This document shows positions 32,901 to 40,698 of a stretch of DNA of 64,000 bases, one piece after another. The translations under genes were made by a program, and so were the position numbers. Source of the DNA: Gemella morbillorum (GTDB lineage: Bacteria; Bacillota; Bacilli; Staphylococcales; Gemellaceae). The DNA is taken from the NCBI RefSeq assembly GCF_900476045.1, contig NZ_LS483440.1:1612001-1676000 (forward strand), written 5' to 3'. Under the pieces are notes generated by a model that had not been told where the DNA came from, did no database searches, and was given only the letters and a program-made list of their open reading frames with translations. Position 1 is the stretch's first letter. The number at the start of each line of letters is the position of its first letter.

Positions 32901-33227
32901 TAAAAAAGCTTCTAACGATAACTCTTCCTCGTTCAAAAAGCGAGTTGATAACTCAAATAATTTATGGAACATTCTTTCATTTTTACATAAAATATTAAAA
33001 GTTAAAAAACTAATACCATATCCCAACTTAACTTCTAATCCCGAAATTAAATTTATTCCAGTCTTTTTAGCTTCTTTATAAGCTTTTATCGCTCCGTACA
33101 TATTGGGATCGACTATTACTACTGAATCTTGATTGTCACTCTTTAGCTTCTCAAACAATTCTTTGTACTTTATCGTACTATTGAGTAAATCATACGCACT
33201 ATGAACTTGCAAATTATAATAAACCAT
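29949..33227 (-). CDS. dnaE: DNA polymerase III subunit alpha, DnaE type
   Basis: 1092 residues. An N-terminal PHP domain (1-about 200) opens with VHSAYDLLNSTIKY. The polymerase core has GRGSAAGSLVCYLLNITEAD and the catalytic aspartates in MPDIDIDFQD. The helix-hairpin region and a C-terminal OB-fold complete it. In Firmicutes DnaE extends RNA primers on the lagging strand beside PolC. The PHP histidine motifs look partly degenerate (VHSAYD), consistent with an inactive proofreading domain in this group. AAGGAGG precedes the ATG. Confidence 0.96.
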   Translation of the reverse strand: MVYYNLQVHSAYDLLNSTIKYKELFEKLKSDNQDSVVIVDPNMYGAIKAYKEAKKTGINLISGLEVKLGYGISFLTFNILCKNERMFHKLFELSTRFLNEEELSLEAFLAEIKDFKDDFVLIVTSELRDSIEFSYLQEQLIGYDFYFGFNEKFNYSIYTYYDNIVYTKPSYYLNKDHYQQVVVARAIRDNTKLNIRELTTTIGDHFVRSVQDFSLLLESDNEEYIFMFQKSLDNQQRIIDKCRYELEFSGYHLPKYIYGEHEDVFAKMSAKDYLRYLVQKGAKEKLVGKDYYAYKKRYEYELKIIDDMGFNDYFLIVYDFVKYAKDNGILVGAGRGSAAGSLVCYLLNITEADPLEYNLLFERFLNKERISMPDIDIDFQDTRRDEVIKYVEGKYGEDKVAQIITFTTFQSKSAARETARILQFNEEDLKFISSNVSSTRTLTECYEVSENLRNFVNKSDLNRRWFSIALSLEELPKNPSVHAAGIVISDDKPLIKHTPLAASNVTKYLTQWTMDDVESVGLLKIDFLGIRYLTMVSNIVEQIKKDNPSFDITKINYADQKVYNLFTQGRTEGIFQFESSGMKEKLRLLRPTEFNDIVAMNALYRPGPMAQIETYVRRKHGEEKVVYPHPHLEKILRDTYGVIVYQEQIMLIAVNFAHMSLNEADNMRRAVSKKKKEDLEYYGRIFIEKSVAAGYDLNIAKKLFDLIVTFANYGFNKSHAVVYSMLAYRLAYLKVYYTKYFMTALLNNVISSEKKINEYKQELNNLGITLAKPDVNVSLSDFSVYKQDIVFALTAIKNVGYRSSYEIVQDRLNFGKYQDIDDFLKRMNKKVDYQAAQSLVKAGALDTFGYNRATLMKKVKDYYEDDRKYINNVRVALSAESGLTLKVEEIEDYPIAEKIQMEKEVTGTYFLKHPVQVEKEKYAYLPLRYIGRDVSDSYVEVITKKEIKTKKGEYMAFLTVNDGKNDYDVTVFPSVYKYASGFIKVGEFSVMTLKKQIRNNREQYILEKIASLKNYNDYCLNNIKIIYIIESKDVLELLQEYKVEDSGVEVVLFQNNNTDKARKFHIENEQLFVHKFLNKFPGKRIKIEYSKK

Positions 33228-33307
33228 AAAAATCCTCCTTTCTTCTAAAATTATTATGCTCTAGCATCATAAATAAAACCTTAACTAAATTTATAGATTA
33301 CTTATGA

Positions 33308-33904
33308 TTAACCGCATGTCAGCCCATCATCTTCGGATGAACAACCTATATTATCTCCTAATTTCTTGCTCTCCTCATTGAAATATCGATATACTCTTTG
33401 ATGTTCGTCACCAACGAAGTAAATAGGATTAAACTCTACTCCTTTTAGTTTACCTTCTTCATCGATAACACTTTCGTCAACTACACGACGTTTAATACTA
33501 GCGATAAAGTTAGTATATCCTCCATACTCAACGATGTGCTCAACCTTACACTCAATAGATAAAATACATTCATCTAATATTGGTGCATCAACATATTTTC
33601 CAGGATCATACGTTATATCTGCCATTCCTATTTTATTTTGTCCTGGGTGGAAGCCTGCAATCTCCACCTTATTCAAAATTTCCTGACAAGGTATATTAAC
33701 CGTAAATTCTTTATATTCTTTTATATTCTTCTCCGCATTACTATTAGTTCTAATCCCTACAGTTATCATATTTCCTAATGAATATGATGAACTTGATGTC
33801 GTTACATTATAACGCCATTTAGGATCCTTATAACCAATTAAAATAACTGGAAAACCATAGTAAAGCTTCTTTGTATCTATTTCTTGTTTCATTAAGTTTT
33901 TCAC
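33308..33904 (-). CDS. Flavin reductase-like FMN-binding split-barrel protein
   Basis: 198 residues (or 194 from the second Met). The flavin reductase-like domain shows YYGFPVILIGYKDPKWRYNV, then ITVGIRTNSNAEKNIKEYKE and FTVNIPCQEILNKVEIAGFH. Relatives reduce FMN or bind it in small NAD(P)H-dependent oxidoreductases. A cysteine pair at the very C-terminus (GCSSEDDGLTCG) is unusual and might bind metal or be redox active. It lies 42 bases after yaaA. The precise substrate is unknown. Confidence 0.75.
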   Translation of the reverse strand: MKNLMKQEIDTKKLYYGFPVILIGYKDPKWRYNVTTSSSSYSLGNMITVGIRTNSNAEKNIKEYKEFTVNIPCQEILNKVEIAGFHPGQNKIGMADITYDPGKYVDAPILDECILSIECKVEHIVEYGGYTNFIASIKRRVVDESVIDEEGKLKGVEFNPIYFVGDEHQRVYRYFNEESKKLGDNIGCSSEDDGLTCG

Positions 33905-33946
33905 CTATTCTTATCTTTCTATTCAAATTTCTCCTTATCTGCGCTT

Positions 33947-34675
33947 TTATCTTTTAGCTACAAACGCCAAATTATTCTCAGTTGAAAGCTCAGGCTTGTA
34001 CTCAAAATCATCAAATTTTATAGTTTCTACTTCTCTTATATTAGTAATCTTTCGCTTTATTATCTCACTTAAAAATTTACCACGTGCCTTTTTAGAGATA
34101 GTCGAATGTATTTTTAAATCTCCATTTTTTTCTTCCATAAAACTAATCTTAATGAATTTTTCGCGTATAGTTTTTGAAAAAACTTCCTCAAATTCACTTG
34201 ATAATAACGATATAATAACTTCATCATTTTCTACACTTCTATCATAATCTTCGCGCCAAAAATTTTTCAACGAACTATCTTTAATTTTTACATTTTGTAG
34301 AAAATCAAGACGATGTTCATGAATTGCCTCATAGGCGTTTATAACCCCGTAAAGAGCAGTTGTGATGTACACATTTTTCTTTATATACTCTGCATCTTCC
34401 TTAGTAAAGTTATCACGGCTAATATTTCGATACATTAAACCATTAAAAAGCTCTAATACTCTATAAGATTTTGCGCTGTGGTTTGCTAAATTTTGCCAAC
34501 GCACATACTCTTCCTGCGCTTTTTCTTCTTTTATTTTGTATATTTTAGCAAGTTCTTCTGGCTTTTTATCAGCAAATTCATCAATAATATTTTTTGTTTT
34601 CTCACCTAAAAGCTCTTCAGGTACTTCTTGTGCTTTTTTATTTAATTCTTTCGCTGTTGGTATTAAAATCTTCAT
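33947..34675 (-). CDS. yaaA: Peroxide stress protein YaaA (UPF0246)
   Basis: 242 residues starting MKILIPTAKELNKKAQEVPE, with the family signatures LFNGLMYRNIS, ITTALYGVINAYEAI, LKNFWREDYD and SKKARGKFLSEIIK. In E. coli YaaA lowers free intracellular iron during peroxide stress and binds DNA. It is two bases downstream of the unknown 136-residue gene, so the pair is surely co-translated. Length is normal. Confidence 0.9.
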   Translation of the reverse strand: MKILIPTAKELNKKAQEVPEELLGEKTKNIIDEFADKKPEELAKIYKIKEEKAQEEYVRWQNLANHSAKSYRVLELFNGLMYRNISRDNFTKEDAEYIKKNVYITTALYGVINAYEAIHEHRLDFLQNVKIKDSSLKNFWREDYDRSVENDEVIISLLSSEFEEVFSKTIREKFIKISFMEEKNGDLKIHSTISKKARGKFLSEIIKRKITNIREVETIKFDDFEYKPELSTENNLAFVAKR

Positions 34676-34677
34676 CT

Positions 34678-35088
34678 CTATTCCTCTTCAGGCACTTCAA
34701 CAAAACTATTTTCAATTAGACTATCAACTTCCATCAAAACAAAATTATATTCTGTTGGTTCAATCTTTGGATCAATAATAAGTGTGTTAAAATATCCTAC
34801 TACAAAATCACGATTAGCTACCTCTAATTTAAACATATATTCGCTAATTTCATCAACTAAAAACGCAATTTCTTTTAACACTTTATCCTCATAGGTATTG
34901 GCATAATGTACTTTTTCTAATAGTCTTCTTATTTCTATTTCCGGATATTCCTCTACGAAAAGATCACGAATATACCTTGCCAATTCTTCTACTTTAAACT
35001 TTTCTATATTTGCACTACTTTTTGTTAAAACTTCCTTGCTTTCTAATTTCGCTAATAACTTAGCTAATGATGTGTGTAAAGAATTCAT
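34678..35088 (-). CDS. Hypothetical protein co-translated with YaaA
   Basis: 136 residues, predicted mostly helical and acidic, starting MNSLHTSLAKLLAKLESKEV and ending SLIENSFVEVPEEE. No signal or membrane segment. It ends two bases before the yaaA start, which implies coupling and perhaps a shared stress role. I do not recognise a family. AAGGAG precedes the ATG. Confidence 0.65.
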   Translation of the reverse strand: MNSLHTSLAKLLAKLESKEVLTKSSANIEKFKVEELARYIRDLFVEEYPEIEIRRLLEKVHYANTYEDKVLKEIAFLVDEISEYMFKLEVANRDFVVGYFNTLIIDPKIEPTEYNFVLMEVDSLIENSFVEVPEEE

Positions 35089-35262
35089 TTTTTCTCCTTG
35101 TGTTTTCTCGATTCAATCAAACTTTATATCAGCCCTTAAAAGCCCTCTATAATATTACTATCTATTTTATAAGAAAATAAGAAAAATCGCTAGTTATTTG
35201 CTAAAAAACGATTAGGGTAGAATTTATTATTGAGAAACTGGAGATTTTTTCTATAAAAATGA

Positions 35263-35268
35263 TATAAT
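35263..35268 (+). promoter_or_regulatory. Extended -10 element of glpK
   Basis: TGATATAAT (TATAAT at 35263-35268) gives an extended -10 about 30 bases before the glpK ATG. A clear -35 is missing at the right distance (TTGAGA lies 27 bases away, too far), so an activator may be needed, or the TGn motif suffices. Confidence 0.6.
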
Positions 35269-35297
35269 TAGAATGAAAAAGATTTTCGAGGTATGAT

Positions 35298-36797
35298 ATG
35301 AAAAAATATATAATGGCAATAGATCAAGGTACAACAAGCTCAAGGGCGATAATATTTAATAAACAAGCAGAAATAGTTGCAAGTAGTCAAAAGGAATTCC
35401 CGCAGATTTTCCCACAATCAGGTTGGGTAGAACATGATGCAAATGCTATTTGGAACTCCGTTCAATCCGTTATCGCTGAAGTATTTATCGAAAGCGGGAT
35501 TAAACCTACACAAATTGATAGTATTGGTATTACAAACCAACGTGAAACAACTGTTGTTTGGGATAAACAAACTGGCGAGCCTATCTACAATGCAATAGTT
35601 TGGCAATCACGTCAAAGTGCTCCTATTGCTGAAAAATTAGTTAAAGATGGTTATAAAGATTTAATACATAAAAAAACTGGACTTGTTGTTGATGCGTACT
35701 TCTCTGCGACAAAAGTCCGTTGGATTTTAGAACATGTAGGAGGAGCTCAGGAACGCGCAGAAAAAGGAGAATTATTATTTGGGACAATAGATACCTGGTT
35801 AGTTTGGAAGCTTACAGGTGGAAAAACTCATGTTACAGACTACACTAATGCAGCTCGTACTATGTTATTCAATATCCAAGACTTGACTTGGGATAAAGAA
35901 ATTTTAGACTTATTAAACATTCCTGAAATTATGCTACCTGAGGTAAAATCTAATTCTGAAATTTACGGGATTACTACCGACTATCATTTTTATGGTGGTG
36001 AAGTTAAAATCAGCGGTCTAGCAGGTGATCAACAAGCAGCATTATTCGGTCAACTTGCCTTTGATAAAGGTATGATTAAAAATACATACGGTACTGGTTC
36101 ATTTATAATTATGAATATTGGTGAAAGTATGCAACTTTCAAAAAATAATCTACTGACAACGATTGGTTATGGTATTAATGGAAAAGTCTACTACGCATTA
36201 GAAGGTTCAATCTTTATCGCAGGAAGTGCTATCCAATGGTTACGAGATGGTTTACGTCTTATAAAAAAATCATCAGAAACTGAAGAATTAGCCTATAATT
36301 CTTCTAATAACAATGAGGTTTATCTTGTCCCAGCATTTACAGGCTTGGGAGCACCATATTGGAATCCAGAAGCTCGCGGTACAATTTTCGGATTAACTCG
36401 TGCCACAACAAAAGAAGATTTAGTAAAAGCAACACTGCAATCCATCGCTTATCAGGTACGTGATATTATCGATACAATGAAAATAGACGCTAACGTTGAA
36501 ATCCCGCTACTAAAAGTAGATGGAGGTGCCGCACACAACAACTATCTTCTACAATTCCAATCTGACATATTAGGAGTGAAAATTGCACGCGCAGAGAATC
36601 TAGAAACAACAGCTCTTGGGGCTGCATTTTTCGCAGGACTTGCAACAGGTTATTGGAAAAACCTTGAAGAAATAAAAAATCTTAACTCTGCTGGAAAGTT
36701 ATTTGTTCCGTCAATGGATAAAAATGAACGTGAAAAATTATACAAAGGTTGGAAGCGCGCTGTTCGTGCAACAGAATTCTTCGCAAAAGATGAATAA
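35298..36797 (+). CDS. glpK: Glycerol kinase
   Basis: 499 residues starting [20 protein letters not shown], with the FGGY signatures and [13 protein letters not shown]230 in YHFYGGEV corresponds to the histidine that HPr phosphorylates in Gram-positive GlpK, so activity probably depends on the PTS state. It converts glycerol to glycerol 3-phosphate. glpF and glpO/glpD, which often follow, are absent; a terminator ends the unit directly after glpK. Confidence 0.96.
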   Translation: MKKYIMAIDQGTTSSRAIIFNKQAEIVASSQKEFPQIFPQSGWVEHDANAIWNSVQSVIAEVFIESGIKPTQIDSIGITNQRETTVVWDKQTGEPIYNAIVWQSRQSAPIAEKLVKDGYKDLIHKKTGLVVDAYFSATKVRWILEHVGGAQERAEKGELLFGTIDTWLVWKLTGGKTHVTDYTNAARTMLFNIQDLTWDKEILDLLNIPEIMLPEVKSNSEIYGITTDYHFYGGEVKISGLAGDQQAALFGQLAFDKGMIKNTYGTGSFIIMNIGESMQLSKNNLLTTIGYGINGKVYYALEGSIFIAGSAIQWLRDGLRLIKKSSETEELAYNSSNNNEVYLVPAFTGLGAPYWNPEARGTIFGLTRATTKEDLVKATLQSIAYQVRDIIDTMKIDANVEIPLLKVDGGAAHNNYLLQFQSDILGVKIARAENLETTALGAAFFAGLATGYWKNLEEIKNLNSAGKLFVPSMDKNEREKLYKGWKRAVRATEFFAKDE

Positions 36798-36801
36798 TAT
36801 T

Positions 36802-36834
36802 AAAAGACTTGCAAAAAATTTGCAAGTCTTTTTT
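36802..36834 (+). terminator. Terminator of glpK
   Basis: AAAAGACTTGCAAA and TTTGCAAGTCTTTT form a 14-base stem with an AAA loop, followed by more Ts. It begins five bases after the stop. Confidence 0.95.
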
Positions 36835-36864
36835 AAACTTATATTTATACTATAATTTTTAAAA

Positions 36865-37317
36865 TTAAATTTTATAAGTATATTGTAATACTTTTGTTTC
36901 AGTATTAAATCCTGTTTTATTGTAAAAAGCTATGGCCTCTTCATTATCAATTTGTTCTGTATCAACAAAAATATCTTGAATATTATTTTGTTTAGAATAG
37001 TCTATTAAAAACTTTATTAAACTTTTCCCTATCCCATTATTTCTAAAGCTTTCCTTTACACCTAAATCATAGATATAAATACTCGCTCCTTCCACTTGAT
37101 AGTTCACTAGAACATAAGCTGTCAGACCTCCAACTACTTCATTTCCTACTTTCGCTGTAATCACTAATAATTGTTCACTTCTTAACAATTTAGTAAGATA
37201 CTCTTTACTAGGGTAGTCTATATCTTCTTCAAATATTTCTCCAAAAGCAACTAATAATTTCTCAAACTCGTAAACATCATCAATTACAAGATTAATATTT
37301 ATTTTATTTTCACTCAT
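36865..37317 (-). CDS. GNAT acetyltransferase resembling AAC(3)-I
   Basis: 150 residues. EYLTKLLRSEQLLVITAKVG, EVVGGLTAYVLVNYQVEGAS and IYIYDLGVKESFRNNGIGKS match the layout I remember of AAC(3)-I gentamicin acetyltransferases (LLRS ... VVGALAAYVL ... EIYIYDL), including the acetyl-CoA loop RNNGIG. Many chromosomal GNATs of this branch have no resistance role, so a drug substrate is only a possibility. It is a single gene convergent with glpK. Confidence 0.75.
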   Translation of the reverse strand: MSENKININLVIDDVYEFEKLLVAFGEIFEEDIDYPSKEYLTKLLRSEQLLVITAKVGNEVVGGLTAYVLVNYQVEGASIYIYDLGVKESFRNNGIGKSLIKFLIDYSKQNNIQDIFVDTEQIDNEEAIAFYNKTGFNTETKVLQYTYKI

Positions 37318-37469
37318 TCATTTTATCCTCACAATTTCTCTTCTTTTCTCTAGTCATAGACTTTATATACGATAAATTTTAGTACATAAAAGCTATTCTT
37401 CTAATTTCACTTGAGTTTATTATAAACTCCTATTATTATCTTACCAAGAAATGTGACTTAAAATATATT

Positions 37470-37910
37470 TTATTTCAATGTTTTAGTTGCTTTTTCTACT
37501 ATTTCGGCATAACAAAGATAATTTCTAAAGAACAACACCCCAGCTAATGCTAACGCACAACCAAGTCCAGAATAAAAGTACGCTACAAAGTTATCTGGAA
37601 AAATTCCGATTATTCTAAAGCTTATTCCCATACTCATCATACAAGTCATAATAATATACGCCTTCAAATCAAAGAAATGCCAAAATGGTCTATAGTCTTC
37701 ATACGAAACTATCCTTTTTGTGTGATTCATACTCATTTTGAAAAATATTTTTGCAAATAAAACAAAAACTATTATAGAAAATATATAGAAATACCACTGA
37801 GATTTTATCATAAAATATGATAAAAACCCTAATCTCGCTACATTAAATCCCGCTATAAACCATACTATTCCTGCTATTAATAAAAGAGTTCTCTTTTTTA
37901 CACTAAACAT
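37470..37910 (-). CDS. Membrane protein downstream of a MarR regulator
   Basis: 146 residues from the ATG at 37910, chosen because GGAGA lies seven bases upstream; this start is inside the end of the marR gene (17-base overlap). Four hydrophobic helices are visible (about 8-28, 38-56, 83-103, 110-130). No catalytic motif is seen. The overlap implies co-expression with the regulator, whose ligand or target could involve this protein. The family is not recognised. Confidence 0.7.
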   Translation of the reverse strand: MFSVKKRTLLLIAGIVWFIAGFNVARLGFLSYFMIKSQWYFYIFSIIVFVLFAKIFFKMSMNHTKRIVSYEDYRPFWHFFDLKAYIIMTCMMSMGISFRIIGIFPDNFVAYFYSGLGCALALAGVLFFRNYLCYAEIVEKATKTLK

Positions 37911-37926
37911 GGTTTCATCTCCATTC

Positions 37927-38355
37927 TTATCTATCCTGTAAACATTTTTCAGCATTACCACATATTTTGGTAAAAATACCTTTCCACATACTCATTTCTT
38001 CATCTGTTAAGTCTTGGAAAATATTTTTGATAAATTCTTTTTGCACACTAAGACCTTCTTGAATAATCTCTTGTGCAGACTCTAGTAAAACTATCTCTAT
38101 TCGTTTTTTATTATCCGCACTTTGTTTTTTCATAACTAATCCATTATCTTCAAGTAACTTTAGCGCAGCTGATACATGAGACTTTGTAGCTTTACGTCCC
38201 CTCACTATATCGGCCGCCGTATTGTACTGCGGATTATTATGTAAAAACATCAATATAGCATATTCCATCTGCGTCAAACCAAACTTATCACAAATATTTC
38301 TAGTAAGCATTGCATAATAACAAGTGATTGTTTTATGTTGATCCCAAAAATTCAT
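37927..38355 (-). CDS. MarR-family transcriptional regulator
   Basis: 142 residues. The winged helix contains FGLTQMEYAILMFLHNNPQY, then RGRKATKSHVSAALKLLEDN (recognition helix) and GLVMKKQSADNKKRIEIVLL (wing), followed by a dimerisation helix. It probably controls its own operon through the palindrome at 38376-38389, immediately after its promoter. C132 and C137 near the C-terminus could be redox sensitive, but this is speculation. Confidence 0.88.
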   Translation of the reverse strand: MNFWDQHKTITCYYAMLTRNICDKFGLTQMEYAILMFLHNNPQYNTAADIVRGRKATKSHVSAALKLLEDNGLVMKKQSADNKKRIEIVLLESAQEIIQEGLSVQKEFIKNIFQDLTDEEMSMWKGIFTKICGNAEKCLQDR

Positions 38356-38375
38356 TTTTCTTCTCTCTCTTAATC

Positions 38376-38419
38376 GTTCTATTTAGAACTATTTTATATT
38401 TAAATTTCTTTTTTGTCAA
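38376..38419 (-). promoter_or_regulatory. Promoter and operator of the marR-membrane protein operon
   Basis: TTGACA (38414-38419) and TAAAAT (38391-38396) are 17 bases apart on the minus strand. The palindrome GTTCT-ATTT-AGAAC (38376-38389) starts two bases after the -10 and so covers the transcription start, a typical place for a MarR repressor. Confidence 0.75.
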
Positions 38420-38421
38420 AG

Positions 38422-38451
38422 AAAAAAGACTCACAATTTGTAAATCTTTTT
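38422..38451 (-). terminator. Probable terminator after the macrodomain gene
   Basis: AAAAAGA and TCTTTTT arms with an inner ACA/TGT pairing, ending in a T-run on the minus strand, begin about 25 bases after the stop at 38474. The stem is AT-rich and imperfect, so strength is uncertain. Confidence 0.55.
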
Positions 38452-38473
38452 AGTATTCATTTTCTATATTTAC

Positions 38474-39241
38474 CTATTTGCTACTAACTTCCTTAACTAA
38501 AACCTTTCTATAAATATCAAAATCACTATCTTTAAAAACATTAAATACTACCTTGATTTTACATTCTGGATTATTCTTAAAAAATGTTCTTACAGTTGCC
38601 ACTGCTGTTTCTGCTGCAAGCTCATTAGGAAAACGAAATTCTCCAGTACTTATACAACAAAATGTAATAGATTTTATACCATTTTTTACTGCAAGTTCTA
38701 GACAATTTCTATAACATGATGCGAGCAATTCTTTATCACGTTCTTCTACCTTATCATAAATTATCGGTCCCACCGTATGCACTACGTACTTCGCTGGCAA
38801 ATTATAACCGCTTGTTAGTTTTGCTTGACCTGTTTTTTCATATTCCCCTTGATTTTGCATAATATCAAAACACTCTTGTCTTAGTTGCAACCCTGCCTTA
38901 GAGTGAATCGCGTTATCTATACAACGATGATGTGGAATAAAACATCCAAGTAAAGCTTTATTCGCTGCATTAACTATTGCATCAACTTTGAGCGTTGTTA
39001 TATCACCTTGCCAAAGGTAAATATTTCTCTCTATTTCTGTTAATTCTTCTAGACTTGTTAACTTCTCTTGCGCTAACTTTTCTTGTAAATATTCATCTTG
39101 AAGTCTGTAAAATTCATCAGGTAATTCCTCAACTTCCCAAATGTTCATTAGCGTTCTAAGTAAATCCTCTTTTTCTTTTTTATCTTGGGGAACTCTTATA
39201 TTAGAATTTAATGTTTTTATTAGATAATCTAATTTTTCCAT
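38474..39241 (-). CDS. Zinc-type macrodomain protein-ADP-ribose hydrolase
   Basis: 255 residues from the ATG at 39241, five bases after AAGGTGG; the GTG upstream lies inside that site. A helical N-terminal part (1-75) precedes the macrodomain: LWQGDITTLKVDAIVNAANK, the zinc-loop region LLGCFIPHHRCIDNAIH, then ISTGEFRFPNELAAETAV. This is the Zn-macro class that removes mono-ADP-ribose added by SirTM in Staphylococcus and Streptococcus (Rack and co-workers). It is 37 bases downstream of the SirTM gene, forming the eraser of a writer-eraser pair. Confidence 0.92.
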   Translation of the reverse strand: MEKLDYLIKTLNSNIRVPQDKKEKEDLLRTLMNIWEVEELPDEFYRLQDEYLQEKLAQEKLTSLEELTEIERNIYLWQGDITTLKVDAIVNAANKALLGCFIPHHRCIDNAIHSKAGLQLRQECFDIMQNQGEYEKTGQAKLTSGYNLPAKYVVHTVGPIIYDKVEERDKELLASCYRNCLELAVKNGIKSITFCCISTGEFRFPNELAAETAVATVRTFFKNNPECKIKVVFNVFKDSDFDIYRKVLVKEVSSK

Positions 39242-39278
39242 TCGAGCCACCTTCTTCCTTAATATTTTAGTTACCTAC

Positions 39279-40103
39279 CTATGTTAATTGCTTCTTCCAT
39301 TCGGAAAAGACTTCCTCCATTGGATTTGTTATAGTTAAAACCCCTTCTACTTCAAAATTTTCTTTATTAACACGGATTAATGAAGTCTTAGGCAAAATTT
39401 TATTTAATTTTTCAAATGGAAATCTAATTATTGTAGGTGTATTAAAGCCTACACCAAGCTCTAGCAAAACGATTTTTTTATTTTGATTTTTGTTCAAAAA
39501 GTCATAGTATGCCTCACTTTGCTCATACCATTCTTTAGTTTCCACAAATGTACCATCTGAGCGAAGATGCATAGCCATTTCTTCACCACAAACTGTACAT
39601 TTCGGAATTAATTTTGTTGGTATTTTTAAATCTCTTTGTTCTTTTATCATCTCCAATATTTGTTCTTTATTTTTGTAAACCTTGTTATGACAAGGAATAC
39701 TACATTGAAATTCTCCGTAATTACCTTGAACCTCAAAGATTTTATTTCTATCAAAACCAGTTTTCTCAAATTGACTATCCACGTTAGTGGTAATAACAAA
39801 GTAATCTTTATTTTTTACTATATCATATAAATCTTTATATAATTCCAAACCATTATCTTCATAACGATTTAAATATACATGCTTACTCCAATATGCCCAT
39901 TTTTCTTCCGATGTTTCAAATGGATAAAACCCTGATGAATACATATCAGTCAATCCATATTTAGCTATATATTCGTTAAAATTCGTTTCAAAACGCTCTC
40001 CATTATATGTCAAACCTGCTGCTGCAGAAAGTCCTGCTCCTGCTCCAATAATCACCACATCAGCCTCTTGAAGTAATTTTTTAGCTTCCAGTATTCTATT
40101 CAT
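39279..40103 (-). CDS. Class M sirtuin (SirTM), protein ADP-ribosyltransferase
   Basis: 274 residues. The NAD-binding start is VVIIGAGAGLSAAAGLTY, with TTNVDSQFEK around N107. Where deacetylase sirtuins have a catalytic His, this protein has Q126 (FEVQGNYGEF), the hallmark of SirTM. Zinc ligands are C134, C138, C169 and C172. SirTM proteins ADP-ribosylate a lipoylated GcvH-like carrier during oxidative stress. Unlike the published operons, no gcvH-L or lplA2 gene is nearby. Its promoter faces hxlR across a palindromic operator. Confidence 0.92.
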   Translation of the reverse strand: MNRILEAKKLLQEADVVIIGAGAGLSAAAGLTYNGERFETNFNEYIAKYGLTDMYSSGFYPFETSEEKWAYWSKHVYLNRYEDNGLELYKDLYDIVKNKDYFVITTNVDSQFEKTGFDRNKIFEVQGNYGEFQCSIPCHNKVYKNKEQILEMIKEQRDLKIPTKLIPKCTVCGEEMAMHLRSDGTFVETKEWYEQSEAYYDFLNKNQNKKIVLLELGVGFNTPTIIRFPFEKLNKILPKTSLIRVNKENFEVEGVLTITNPMEEVFSEWKKQLT

Positions 40104-40165
40104 CTTCGCATTCCGTCCTTTACTTATAACTTTTTATCATCCCATTCTTTTAACTTTATGTCCTT

Positions 40166-40194
40166 ATCATAACACCCCGCTATCTACTAAACAA
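40166..40194 (-). promoter_or_regulatory. Promoter of the SirTM-macrodomain operon
   Basis: On the minus strand TTGTTT (40189-40194) and TATGAT (40166-40171) are 17 bases apart, with a TGT extension before the -10. The palindromes at 40201-40234 lie directly upstream of the -35. The same promoter is preserved in the degraded copy near 47350-47380. Confidence 0.75.
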
Positions 40195-40200
40195 GTACGC

Positions 40201-40234
40201 ACTTTAAAGTCAGATAGTTACTTTAAAGTAACTA
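40201..40234. promoter_or_regulatory. Tandem palindromic operator between SirTM and hxlR
   Basis: ACTTTAAAGT (40201-40210) is a perfect 10-base palindrome. TAGTTACTTTAAAGTAACTA (40215-40234) is a perfect 20-base palindrome that repeats the same core. HxlR proteins bind such dyads as dimers. The site lies six bases upstream of the hxlR -35 and upstream of the SirTM -35, so it can serve both divergent promoters. Confidence 0.8.
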
Positions 40235-40239
40235 CCCTC

Positions 40240-40269
40240 TTGACTTAACTATTATATTTCTTGTAAAAT
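40240..40269 (+). promoter_or_regulatory. Promoter of hxlR-lipoprotein operon
   Basis: TTGACT (40240-40245) and TAAAAT (40264-40269), 18 bases apart, about 45 bases before the hxlR ATG. The 20-base palindrome ends six bases before the -35. Confidence 0.75.
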
Positions 40270-40314
40270 TAAAGCCAAGAAAGTATTAACTTATCAACAA
40301 TTAAGGAGACTTCT

Positions 40315-40647
40315 ATGACAAATAAGAAATTACCAACAGAATTACCCGCTTGCCCTGTTGAAACAACTTTACTTCTACTTAGCAATAAATGGACAATTCT
40401 AATATTACGTGATTTATTAGACGGAACTAAGCGCTTTGGAGAGTTGAAAAAATCACTTAGCGGTGTTAGTCAAAAAGTTTTAACAGCAAATCTTCGAACA
40501 TTAGAAGAAAAAGGAATAATTCATAGAAAAGTTTATCCAGAGGTACCTCCTCGTGTTGAATATTCTCTGACAGATCTTGGAATTACTCTAAAACCTGTAA
40601 TTGAGAGTATGCAAAAATGGGGAGAGTATTACAAAACTAGAATATAA
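40315..40647 (+). CDS. HxlR-family (YodB/HypR-like) transcriptional regulator
   Basis: 110 residues. The family N-terminal cysteine is in LPACPVETTLLLLSNKW (C13), followed by the winged helix RDLLDGTKRFGELKKSLSGV and SQKVLTANLRTLEEKGII. In YodB and HypR this cysteine senses quinones, diamide or hypochlorite. AAGGAG is nine bases before the ATG. It is divergent from SirTM, with a lipoprotein gene 51 bases downstream. Redox control of ADP-ribosylation is a reasonable inference. Confidence 0.9.
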   Translation: MTNKKLPTELPACPVETTLLLLSNKWTILILRDLLDGTKRFGELKKSLSGVSQKVLTANLRTLEEKGIIHRKVYPEVPPRVEYSLTDLGITLKPVIESMQKWGEYYKTRI

Positions 40648-40698
40648 TCTTATATTTTATAAGAAAACATAGATATTAAATCAAAAGGAGAACCTTGT

